A DNA stretch of 64,000 nt from Chondrinema litorale (lineage in GTDB: Bacteria; Bacteroidota; Bacteroidia; Cytophagales; Flammeovirgaceae): contig NZ_CP111047.1 of assembly GCF_026250525.1 (NCBI RefSeq), forward strand, positions 1 to 64,000. The letters are read 5' to 3'. Shown here one piece after another: positions 56,307-63,124 of the stretch (its first letter is position 1; every line of letters begins with the position of its first letter). The notes beneath the pieces are model-generated. The model was not told the DNA's origin. It was given only the letters and a program-made list of their open reading frames with translations, and did not search any database. Made by a program: the position numbers and the translations under genes.

Positions 56307-56701
56307 TATAGTTTGTTCGTATTTTTATTTTCATATTTCAGACAAGTTAGTGAATACTTTTTAAAAATTCTATTCGAAAAGTATTCGTTGCTAAATCCTT
56401 TTATGCAAAAAAAGAAACTTACTTACTCAATGAGGTTAATTAAGAAACTAAATTAATTCTTTTTTGATAACTGCTTCAAATCTTTCATCCATCATCTTTA
56501 AAAATAGTATGAGCTGTTGCACTTCGCATTCTATTAATAGTACAAACAAAAAGTATCTTTTTCATTACAAATCAAAAAACTTGCATACATGTATTCAATT
56601 TGAATACATACAAAACTTGTGATCAATCGCTTCAATTCTCCGGTTTTCAATTTAATAGTTATATTTACTTTGTAATAATTTAAGAAGAGTTTTTTGACGG
56701 A
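56307..56701. other. Divergent intergenic region between the mannan locus and rep
   Basis: 395 bases with no gene. It must hold the promoters of the leftward sigma gene and of the rightward rep gene. The clearest feature is the palindrome at 56589-56609 (listed separately). TTACTTTG at 56665-56672 is one base from the -7 consensus and could serve rep. Nothing else is convincing. Confidence 0.5.
56589..56609. promoter_or_regulatory. Palindromic operator upstream of rep
   Basis: Half-sites ATGTATTCAA and TTGAATACAT are separated by one T, a perfect 10-bp inverted repeat. The identical 21 bases recur upstream of parA (59469-59489). It lies 92 bases before the rep ATG and is a good candidate for a shared replication/partition control site, bound by Rep, ParB or ParA. 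Confidence 0.7.
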
Positions 56702-58093
56702 ATGAATAAGGAGTTTAAAGATAAAATTAGTGGCTTTTTAAAGGAGAATGGATATTCTGGAACTATTACCAAACAGGTATTGGAGGTGCTGGATAATGGG
56801 ATAGCCATTTCTAAAATTGAAGATGTTACTGAAGCTGTGGGTGCCTACAAAAGATTTTTGGAAGTGATGCGGAAAATGGGGCCATTAGAACCAGAGCTTG
56901 AAAAATTTGCAAATAATAGTGCACTAGAAATTACTGAAAGTAATGGCAAAGTAGAACGAGAAGATTATATAAAATCGCTCGCGCATATTCTGGCGATTGC
57001 TTTCAAAAAACAATTTACCGAAGAAGAATTAAAAGAAGACCCATCGAAGAATGTAATTAGGCATGGACACGAGTTGTTAAAGGTGATGACTCGCCGACAT
57101 CTCAACAACAAACAGCTTTACATTTTTTCGGAAAAAGATACTATTGAGAAGCAGAAAGACCTCGATCTTTTTAATAAGAAAATCTCTCAGATTCTGGAAA
57201 ACAACAAAACCAAAGACCCTGATACACCTTCTCAGGCTTTGGATATTCCAACTTTTATTGAAGATCGAATTCCAGAAGAAACCCTGCAACTCATTACCCG
57301 CGATTTTTCTATAAATGAGCTTAAAGCTTTGCAAGCCATTAACGGTATTGTAAACAAAGCCATCTCTGAAAATAGCATCAAATACATAGACGAAATAGAT
57401 TCGGCAGTGATGAACTTCACTATCTCTGAATATTACGATCTGTTCGGACTCACCAAAAAGAAAGAGAAAGATGGTAAAATGCGCTATGGGGGTAGGGCAA
57501 GAGAACAAGCAAAAAGAGCCTTGCTCGAACTGCATAACCGTGAGTTTGTATTGCCTTACGAATACCGAACAGAAGATAAAAATATTAGAAAAACGGTAAG
57601 AGGTATTCGTATTAGAAGATTGGTAGATATTAAGAATATCGAGAAAACTGAAGAGTACAATAAATCGACTCACAAAACCAAAGTCTCTGATAGCTTAAAG
57701 GTGGTAATAGATGGTGTATTTCTAAAAGGTTTACAACGTAACTACTTTAATGTACCCAAGTATCTAAATAAAGATATTGTAAAAGCACTAGGAGGGAAAA
57801 GGGTTTCACCAGCCATTCAATTTTTTATAGTGAACTTGCTAGCTTATGCGCAAAAGAGCACCAGCGATAAAATTGAAATGAAATACGATACCATGATCTC
57901 TGTAATGCGATTAGAAAAGTATGTAGAGTCTAGACAGAAATCTAGAATTCGCGACAGATTTAATCAGGCTTTCCAATGTGCAATTGAGCTGGGCATTATT
58001 ATTAACTACGAGGAAACCGTAAATAATTGGGGGGAACAAAAATATATATTCCACATAAACGACAGCTACTTTAAAGAAAGAAGTTGGCGATAG
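56702..58093 (+). CDS. Plasmid replication initiator protein (Rep_3-like)
   Basis: A 463-residue cytoplasmic initiator. I assign it by the C-terminal two-winged-helix architecture seen in Rep_3/RepB-type initiators (about 190-330 and 345-460; LTKKKEKDGKMRYGGRAREQAKRALLEL and QKSRIRDRFNQAFQCAIELGIIINY) and by what follows: an array of iterons starting on its own stop codon, then parAB. The N-terminal 180 residues are helical and unlike the usual short Rep_3 proteins, so this is a long variant. It should bind the iterons and open the origin. The first iteron encodes its last codons, which may link Rep level to its own gene end. A terminator follows 37 bases after the stop. Confidence 0.8.
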   Translation: MNKEFKDKISGFLKENGYSGTITKQVLEVLDNGIAISKIEDVTEAVGAYKRFLEVMRKMGPLEPELEKFANNSALEITESNGKVEREDYIKSLAHILAIAFKKQFTEEELKEDPSKNVIRHGHELLKVMTRRHLNNKQLYIFSEKDTIEKQKDLDLFNKKISQILENNKTKDPDTPSQALDIPTFIEDRIPEETLQLITRDFSINELKALQAINGIVNKAISENSIKYIDEIDSAVMNFTISEYYDLFGLTKKKEKDGKMRYGGRAREQAKRALLELHNREFVLPYEYRTEDKNIRKTVRGIRIRRLVDIKNIEKTEEYNKSTHKTKVSDSLKVVIDGVFLKGLQRNYFNVPKYLNKDIVKALGGKRVSPAIQFFIVNLLAYAQKSTSDKIEMKYDTMISVMRLEKYVESRQKSRIRDRFNQAFQCAIELGIIINYEETVNNWGEQKYIFHINDSYFKERSWR

Positions 58094-58129
58094 TTTGTAA
58101 CAATCGAATTTTACTAAAATTCCGTGTGA

Positions 58130-58167
58130 CCTGATTTGTAGCAAAACTTACAGATCAGGTTTTTTTA
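58130..58167 (+). terminator. Terminator of rep
   Basis: CCTGATTTGTA (58130-58140) pairs with TACAGATCAGG (58149-58159), 11 bp with one wobble, followed by a run of T. It lies 37 bases after the rep stop and inside the iteron region. Confidence 0.8.
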
Positions 58168-58935
58168 ATTATTATCTATTATTCAGTAGCCAGATTGATA
58201 GTTTATTGGGGAATAAGTTGGCGATAGTTTGTAACAAATAAATGCGCTTTGCCTTATTTGGAGCTGAATTTTCCTCATTTGCAGCAGATTTAATTCTGTA
58301 AGTACAAATTCTAAGTGTCTAAAACTAGTTGGCGATAATCTGTAGCAAATCACTTATTATTCCTTCTTGAAGTAAAACTTCAACGCTACTCATAAAATCA
58401 AGCTTTCTAAGCGCATAGCTTATAAAATACAATCTCATTAAACATCTACCTTAAATTTAAGCTTTAAAAACAGCCTTTTTTACTAGTTGGCGATAGTCTG
58501 TAGCATGGCATATTAATTTTTGCTACAATCTTTATATGGTTGGCTACAGTTGGTAACAAATACACTTACAAATTAGATACTTGGTTTAGGTTGGCTATAG
58601 TTGGTAACAATTCAATTTCAGTGCTCCTGTAGCGACAAGGCAAAAATTGATTTTAATTAATTGCCCAATTACCAAATAAATTTTGGCTAATTTTTTATTG
58701 GGAGAAAATTATTAAAGCCATCAATTTAAATATTATTTAGGTTGGCTATAGTTGGTAACAAATTGCATCAGCTACAAAAGCAAGTGCTGCTACAGATGTG
58801 GACACACTAGTAGATACTATTGTGAAACTTTTCTCAGAATACTTCCTAAATATCTTTCTTATTTTACTACCTGATTAGATAAATTTTGATGAGAAACTTT
58901 ATAAATGTAGCATAGTTGGCTATAGTAAGTAACAG

Positions 58936-58979
58936 ACAATCGCCAACCTCATTTAAATTTTATTATGGTTGGCGATTGT
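58936..58979. repeat. Inverted iteron half-site pair
   Basis: ACAATCGCCAACC (58936-58948) is the perfect inverse of GGTTGGCGATTGT (58967-58979), with an 18-base AT-rich centre. The right arm is the start of the ninth iteron; the left arm is the only clear iteron half in reverse orientation. Inverted iteron halves in other plasmids bind Rep dimers. Confidence 0.7.
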
Positions 58980-59195
58980 TTGTAGCATTTAAATGCTATT
59001 TGCTATTTAACTTCAAATACAGATGCAATCATTAGGTTGGCGATGTTTTGTAGCAGCTTATAATATACAACATTGCACTATTCTGCTACAAATAGATATT
59101 ATAACACATTATTGAATACACTTATACTGTAATAAGTTGGCGATGTTTTGTAGCAAACGAGCTTATTTTATAATTGTGAATACGCAAATAAGGTG

Positions 59196-59305
59196 GTTGT
59201 CTCATATATGTAGCAAGGTTGACCGTTTTGTGTAGCACCATTGGCGATAGTAGGTAGCAAAGTTGGCTACAAAAGGTAACAAAGTTGGCGATAGTTTGTA
59301 AATAG
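59196..59305 (+). repeat. Five tandem 22-bp iterons
   Basis: Five units begin at 59196, 59218, 59240, 59262 and 59284, each exactly 22 bases. Two helical turns per unit would place bound Rep molecules on one face of DNA. The first two units are the most degenerate (GTTGTCTCAT... and GTTGACCGTT...). The block borders the AT-rich element to the right. Confidence 0.85.
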
Positions 59306-59460
59306 AAAGTGTTGTATATATTTGATTATCAGTTATTTATGTGGTAAATTTACACCCATATATTTTAAATAATTTAAAAAACATAAATAATTTAAAACAG
59401 CATTTTCATTTTCTATTCTAAAAATAAAAAAGCTGTAAAAGTTCACAGAAATATATATCT
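59306..59460. other. AT-rich putative DNA unwinding element
   Basis: Directly after the tandem iterons there is a very AT-rich stretch holding two perfect copies of TAAATAATTTAAAA (59366-59379 and 59384-59397), starts 18 bases apart. AT-rich 13-mer-like repeats beside iterons are usual for strand opening. TGTGGTAAA nearby is a poor DnaA-box resemblance only. Confidence 0.6.
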
Positions 59461-59467
59461 GATTTTA

Positions 59468-59509
59468 TATGTATTCAATTTGAATACATAGTAAAAACTT
59501 ATATGTTTG
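59468..59509 (+). promoter_or_regulatory. parA promoter overlapped by the shared palindrome
   Basis: TTTG (59479-59482), a 19-base spacer and TATGTTTG (59502-59509) are a perfect -33/-7 promoter. The -33 box lies inside the palindrome with half-sites TATGTATTCAA and TTGAATACATA (59468-59490, one-base spacer), identical in its central 21 bases to that upstream of rep. Binding there should block polymerase, giving autorepression of parAB. Confidence 0.75.
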
Positions 59510-59549
59510 ACCCCATTAAAAGAAATATCCTCATCATTAAATTTTTTAT

Positions 59550-60290
59550 ATGAAAGTCATTGCAGTTGTTAATCACAAAGGTGGAGTTGGCAAAACAACA
59601 AGCGTACATAATCTCTCAAAAGCGCTTGCTATTTTTGGTAAAAAAGTGTTGATGGTTGACAACGATCCTCAGGCAAATCTTACAGTTTCTTGTGGAGTAA
59701 AAAATATTGAGAGTTCAATATACGACACCATGTGTGAGAATAAATCTTTGCCAGTTGTACCAATTGCCGAGCGACTAGATTTAGTACCCGCCGAGCTTTC
59801 GTATATGAATGCCGAGCAAAAATTACAGGCTGAGATAAATGGTTATTTCAGAATGAAAAAGGCATTGAAAAAAGAAGCCAAAGATTACGATTATGTATTG
59901 ATTGACTGCCCGCCGAGTTTGGGTATTTTAACCTTAAATGCTTTGATTGCAGCCAACAGTATTTTAGTTGTAGTTGAGTCGGCTTTCCTTTCTGTAAAAG
60001 GTTTACAAACCATTATTGATGTTGTAAAAGATGTACAGGAAGAATTGAATCCTGATTTAGAAACAGAAGGTTTGCTACTTACCAAATTGAACCATACTGT
60101 GCTAAGAAGGGAGATGGCAGAAACTGTGAGAAATGTATATCCTAACAAAGTTTTTGATACGGTAATTAGACAAAATGTAGCGTTGGAAGAAGCAAGTGCT
60201 GCAGGTTCAGATATTTTTGAATATGATTCAAACAGTAACGGAGCTACAGATTACATGCAATTGTGCAAAGAGATTTTGCATGAGATTTAA
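59550..60290 (+). CDS. parA: ParA-family partition ATPase
   Basis: A 246-residue Walker-type ATPase. The deviant Walker A is KGGVGKT (residues 10-16) with the signature Lys at the start; the A' motif is VLMVDNDPQANLT and Walker B is YVLIDCPPSLG. No N-terminal DNA-binding domain is present, so this is the small type. It segregates the replicon with the ParB protein encoded 63 bases downstream. Because it is small, autorepression is more likely to need ParB than ParA. It follows the iteron array and has its own promoter with a palindromic operator. Confidence 0.95.
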   Translation: MKVIAVVNHKGGVGKTTSVHNLSKALAIFGKKVLMVDNDPQANLTVSCGVKNIESSIYDTMCENKSLPVVPIAERLDLVPAELSYMNAEQKLQAEINGYFRMKKALKKEAKDYDYVLIDCPPSLGILTLNALIAANSILVVVESAFLSVKGLQTIIDVVKDVQEELNPDLETEGLLLTKLNHTVLRREMAETVRNVYPNKVFDTVIRQNVALEEASAAGSDIFEYDSNSNGATDYMQLCKEILHEI

Positions 60291-60353
60291 TTGATTTTGA
60301 AAAATTACTGAGCGCAAAATATCGCCGAAAGAATTTAAAAGGAAGAAGATAAA

Positions 60354-61262
60354 ATGGCCAAGAAGAAATTTTTAAATAAAACCGGAATTTCGGATATCAT
60401 CCAAAAAGCCAAAGAGCAGGAGAAGAGCAACGATGCTCAGATAAAAGACAACATCGTAATTCTGGATGAACTGGAAAAACTTATTTTCCCTTTGTCGGAT
60501 GAAGAGTTCCAACAACTAGAAGAAAACATTCTGGCTGAAGGTTGCCGCGAGCCACTGGTTTTATGGAAAAGTGAAGAAGATAAGTTTGTGTTGGTCGATG
60601 GACACAACCGCTACAAAATCTGCAAAAAGAATTCTGTTGATTTTAAAATTCTGGTAAAGGATTTTGCAGATATGGAAGCCGCCAAAGATTGGATGATAAA
60701 CAACCAGTTAGGCAGACGAAATGTAACGGAAGAAACCAAGTCGTGGTTAAGAGGATTGCAGTATAAAAGGGAAAAGAAAAAGCAAGGCTGGCAATCTGGT
60801 ATTGCTACAAAAACGGAAGAACCTGCTACCGAAACCGCCAACCCTAAACGAACTGTACAGATACTTGCCGAGCAACACAATGTTTCAAGCAGCACCATTC
60901 AACGTGACGAAAAATTTGTGGATGCAGTAGATGCCTTAGTCGGTGATGATGCTGATCTCAAAAAGAAAATATTAAATAAGGAAATTAAGATCCCTAAAAC
61001 GCAACTGATCAAACTAGCAGAGACAGATAGTGCAGGGGTTGCCAAAATTGGAAAGGCTTTAAAAAAAGGAAGTTCTTGGAAAAATGCTGTTGGAGGTGAA
61101 AAAGCTACAAGCAAAACCAAAACAGAAGATAGCAAAGTACTTAAATTGAAGAGCAATATTTTTAGCAGTGTAGAGAAAGCAATTAGTGAAAAAGACGAAA
61201 AAGCACTGGCACAATCTATCAAAAGTTTAGAGCAACTCCGAGAAGTGTTGTTTAGCAAATAA
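60354..61262 (+). CDS. parB: ParB-family partition protein
   Basis: A 302-residue DNA-binding partner of ParA. The N-terminal ParB/Srx-like domain (about 32-125) has PLSDEEFQQLEENILAEGCREPLVLW and the nucleotide-binding VLVDGHNRYKICKK. A helix-turn-helix region follows (about 165-225: RTVQILAEQHNVSSSTIQRDEKF). The C-terminus (about 255-300) is a charged helix likely for dimerisation. No perfect chromosomal-type parS was seen; the shared palindrome is a candidate site. The ATG at 60354 follows AAGGAAGAAGAT, an unusually purine-rich leader. A terminator follows the gene. Confidence 0.9.
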   Translation: MAKKKFLNKTGISDIIQKAKEQEKSNDAQIKDNIVILDELEKLIFPLSDEEFQQLEENILAEGCREPLVLWKSEEDKFVLVDGHNRYKICKKNSVDFKILVKDFADMEAAKDWMINNQLGRRNVTEETKSWLRGLQYKREKKKQGWQSGIATKTEEPATETANPKRTVQILAEQHNVSSSTIQRDEKFVDAVDALVGDDADLKKKILNKEIKIPKTQLIKLAETDSAGVAKIGKALKKGSSWKNAVGGEKATSKTKTEDSKVLKLKSNIFSSVEKAISEKDEKALAQSIKSLEQLREVLFSK

Positions 61263-61281
61263 TTTGGTATCAAAAATCATT

Positions 61282-61322
61282 AAAGGAGATTGGTTCTGAA
61301 GTTGAGAGCTAATCTTCTTTTT
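61282..61322 (+). terminator. Terminator of parAB
   Basis: AAAGGAGATTGG (61282-61293) pairs with CTAATCTTCTTT (61309-61320) using two wobbles, followed by TTG and T-rich sequence. It lies 20 bases after the parB stop. Confidence 0.6.
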
Positions 61323-61502
61323 GTTTGAAACTGTATATCTAATTAGCCTTTTTAAGCTTTATTAACTTTTTTAATGAGTTACGTTGTGATTTGAAGATGG
61401 AATTGCTTAAATCCGCTAATTCTTTCTAAGTATCTGGAGTCAAATCTTAAACAAATTCTTTTAAAACCCTGTCTGATTGAGAAATTCATTTAATTTAGTG
61501 TT

Positions 61503-62192
61503 ATGGAACTTGTAAAAATATATCAGGGAAATTTGGTGGATGCTAGAGAACTTTGGGTTTCTCTGGAGAGTAGAAGAAGATTTGCCGACTGGATAAAACA
61601 GCGCATAGATGAATGCGATCTGATAAAAGACAAGGATTATTTTACATTTCACAAAATTGTGAAACGTTCCAAAACCAATGAGTTTCATCTCACCATATCT
61701 GCTGCCAAAGAGGTGGCACTTATGGAACGCAACAGCAAAGGTAAGCAAATTAGGAGATACTTTATCCAGTGTGAAGAAACATTGGTAAAGCTAGCCAAAA
61801 ACAAGCGTTTTGCTGCTTTTATGGAATTAGAAACCACCAAGCAAAAATTTAAATATACTTTACTGGAAAGAGGTGTTGACGAGCAAAACTATATCGAAAT
61901 AGACGAAGCTGGCAAGCAAGTGCTCATGAATGGTAAAGCGCTAGAAGATGAGTTATTGGAAACAGTACTGATGAAAGCCCGCGATTTAGCTACGCAAATG
62001 ACCCATTACCACACAGTAGAAAAAGATTTTGACGAAACAGACGAAATCAAATCTTCCAACGAAGATAACCATGCAGCTGTAAGAGAAGCCCTTCTCGAAA
62101 AAGGCATTATTCCAGAAAATTTACCCGCCAAAGAAAACATCAAAAACCTGCAAAGTGATTCAGAAGAAGAGCAAAAAGGCTTAGAGGAGTGA
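61503..62192 (+). CDS. AntA/AntB-type antirepressor domain protein
   Basis: A 229-residue protein. The first 95 residues match the phage antirepressor (AntA) domain: LVDARELWVSLESRRRFADW, IKDKDYFTFHKIV, and the ISAAKEVALMERNSKGKQIRRYFIQCEE end. The C-terminal half is charged, helical and not recognised; it may bind a partner. In phages such proteins bind and inactivate repressors. Here it lies 240 bases after parB on a plasmid-type replicon, so it may affect plasmid gene control or be a relic of a phage-like element. It is not part of the parAB transcript if the terminator between them works. Confidence 0.75.
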   Translation: MELVKIYQGNLVDARELWVSLESRRRFADWIKQRIDECDLIKDKDYFTFHKIVKRSKTNEFHLTISAAKEVALMERNSKGKQIRRYFIQCEETLVKLAKNKRFAAFMELETTKQKFKYTLLERGVDEQNYIEIDEAGKQVLMNGKALEDELLETVLMKARDLATQMTHYHTVEKDFDETDEIKSSNEDNHAAVREALLEKGIIPENLPAKENIKNLQSDSEEEQKGLEE

Positions 62193-62235
62193 TGTTGAGG
62201 TTTTTAAGTATAACTAAAATTGCTAGTTTGATATC

Positions 62236-62655
62236 ATGAAGTTAATTGGTTTTGTTCTTCTTTTATCTTGTGTAGAGTATGGATATTGTCAAGAAATTGA
62301 TTCAATAAAAGTAATCTTTACAGATGCTGGTAATGGTGGAGAGAAATATAAAATGCTGTATAAGGGTAATGAAATTTTAAATGTAAAATCAACTAAGAGT
62401 GGTCATGGGTTTTACATATTTAAAATAAGGAGAGAGGTAGGAAGTAATTACTTACCATTCGAATTATTTAGAAAATCAAGATTTGGTTTATCTTATAGAG
62501 ACTGTGATGTTGATATAGAAAATAATCCTGATATGACATGTTTAACAATCGGTAGAGACAATAGATTAAAAAATAAGTATTGTTTTACATATTTTTGGTC
62601 TGATAGTGATCATTGTAAATACAGGAAGCAAAATATGTATATCAATTTGCCTTAA
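62236..62655 (+). CDS. Small secreted protein of unknown function
   Basis: A 139-residue protein with a signal peptide (MKLIGFVLLLSCVEYGYCQ) and no known domain. The mature part is basic and beta-rich with Cys residues in YRDCDVD, DMTCL, KYCFTYFWSD and DHCKYRK that could form disulfides. It starts 43 bases after the antirepressor gene and could be co-transcribed. No function is proposed. Confidence 0.55.
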   Translation: MKLIGFVLLLSCVEYGYCQEIDSIKVIFTDAGNGGEKYKMLYKGNEILNVKSTKSGHGFYIFKIRREVGSNYLPFELFRKSRFGLSYRDCDVDIENNPDMTCLTIGRDNRLKNKYCFTYFWSDSDHCKYRKQNMYINLP

Positions 62656-62710
62656 TCCACATTTATATCTAAAATCATTTTTCATACCCAAAAGTTGTTT
62701 TATTTATCTC

Positions 62711-62754
62711 ATTGTTCTATAATTGTAGAACATGTTACAAAATAATAGAACAAT
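62711..62754. promoter_or_regulatory. Nested inverted repeats at the blaI start (probable BlaI operator)
   Basis: ATTGTTCTAT (62711-62720) is the perfect inverse of ATAGAACAAT (62745-62754). Inside it GTTCTA (62714-62719) also pairs with TAGAAC (62726-62731), and TTGTA (62723-62727) with TACAA (62736-62740). The block touches the preferred start codon at 62753, which fits autorepression by the BlaI-type protein. Confidence 0.65.
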
Positions 62755-63124
62755 GAAGTTATCAGCAGCAGAAGAAAGCCTAATGGAATTGATCTGGGAA
62801 AATGGGCAAGTTTTTATGAAAAATCTGCTCGATCAATATCCTGAACCTAAGCCAGCAAAAACCACAGTAGCAACTTTGCTCAAGCGCTTGCAAGAAAAAG
62901 AGTTTGTTGGATACACTTTGTATGGAAACTCTCGACAGTACTATCCACTAGTAAAAAAAGAAGACTACTTCTCTAAGCATTTGGGCAAATTGATCAAAAA
63001 CTACTTTGGTAACTCAGCCTTAAAATTTGCCTCTTTTTTCACCCAATCTCAAAAACTGACCTATGAGGAGTTGGAAGCTTTAAAGAAAATGGTTGATGAA
63101 GAGATGAAAAAATCAAAAAAATGA
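62753..63124 (+). CDS. BlaI/MecI/CopY-family repressor
   Basis: A winged-helix repressor of about 123 residues. I prefer the ATG at 62753 (MKLSAAEESLMELIW), since the upstream ATG at 62732 lies inside the inverted repeats; it would add seven residues. The family start LS..EE.LM..IWE, the recognition region KTTVATLLKRLQEKEFV and the tail EELEALKKMVDE are present. It overlaps the M56 peptidase gene by four bases (ATGA). It should repress the pair until the membrane sensor protease cuts it. The target could be envelope stress or antibiotic response; no beta-lactamase gene is in the window. Confidence 0.9.
   Translation: MKLSAAEESLMELIWENGQVFMKNLLDQYPEPKPAKTTVATLLKRLQEKEFVGYTLYGNSRQYYPLVKKEDYFSKHLGKLIKNYFGNSALKFASFFTQSQKLTYEELEALKKMVDEEMKKSKK

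Larger units (their letters stand above)
58083..59303 (+). repeat. Iteron array (putative origin of replication)
   Basis: About 16 copies of a 20-22 bp element, all on the plus strand, consensus GTTGGCGATAGTTTGTAACA with variants such as GTTGGCTATAGTTGGTAACA and GTTGGCGATGTTTTGTAGCA. Starts: 58083, 58217, 58328, 58486, 58539, 58590, 58741, 58915, 58968, 59036, 59136, 59196, 59218, 59240, 59262 and 59284. The first eleven are irregularly spaced (about 50-170 bases); the last five are tandem at exactly 22 bases. The array lies between rep and parA, as in iteron-controlled plasmids, and no gene is seen in it. It should bind Rep for initiation and copy control. Confidence 0.9.

Noticed and set aside
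57077..57673. 198-codon minus-strand frame inside rep
   Set aside because: It lies wholly within the rep gene on the other strand and its composition is Phe/Ser-rich, as expected of an antisense shadow.
58083..59305. Repeat array resembling a CRISPR array
   Set aside because: Repeats are degenerate, spacing varies from 22 to over 170 bases, no cas genes are near, and the array lies between rep and parA. Iterons explain it.
59336..59350. Possible DnaA box near TGTGGTAAA
   Set aside because: It matches the inverse consensus TGTGGATAA poorly, and no second copy is near, so it is not listed as a site.
61503..62192. KilA-N or Rha-type phage regulator
   Set aside because: The ARELWVSLESRRRFADWI start and the RRYFIQCEE end fit the AntA/AntB domain better than KilA-N or Rha.
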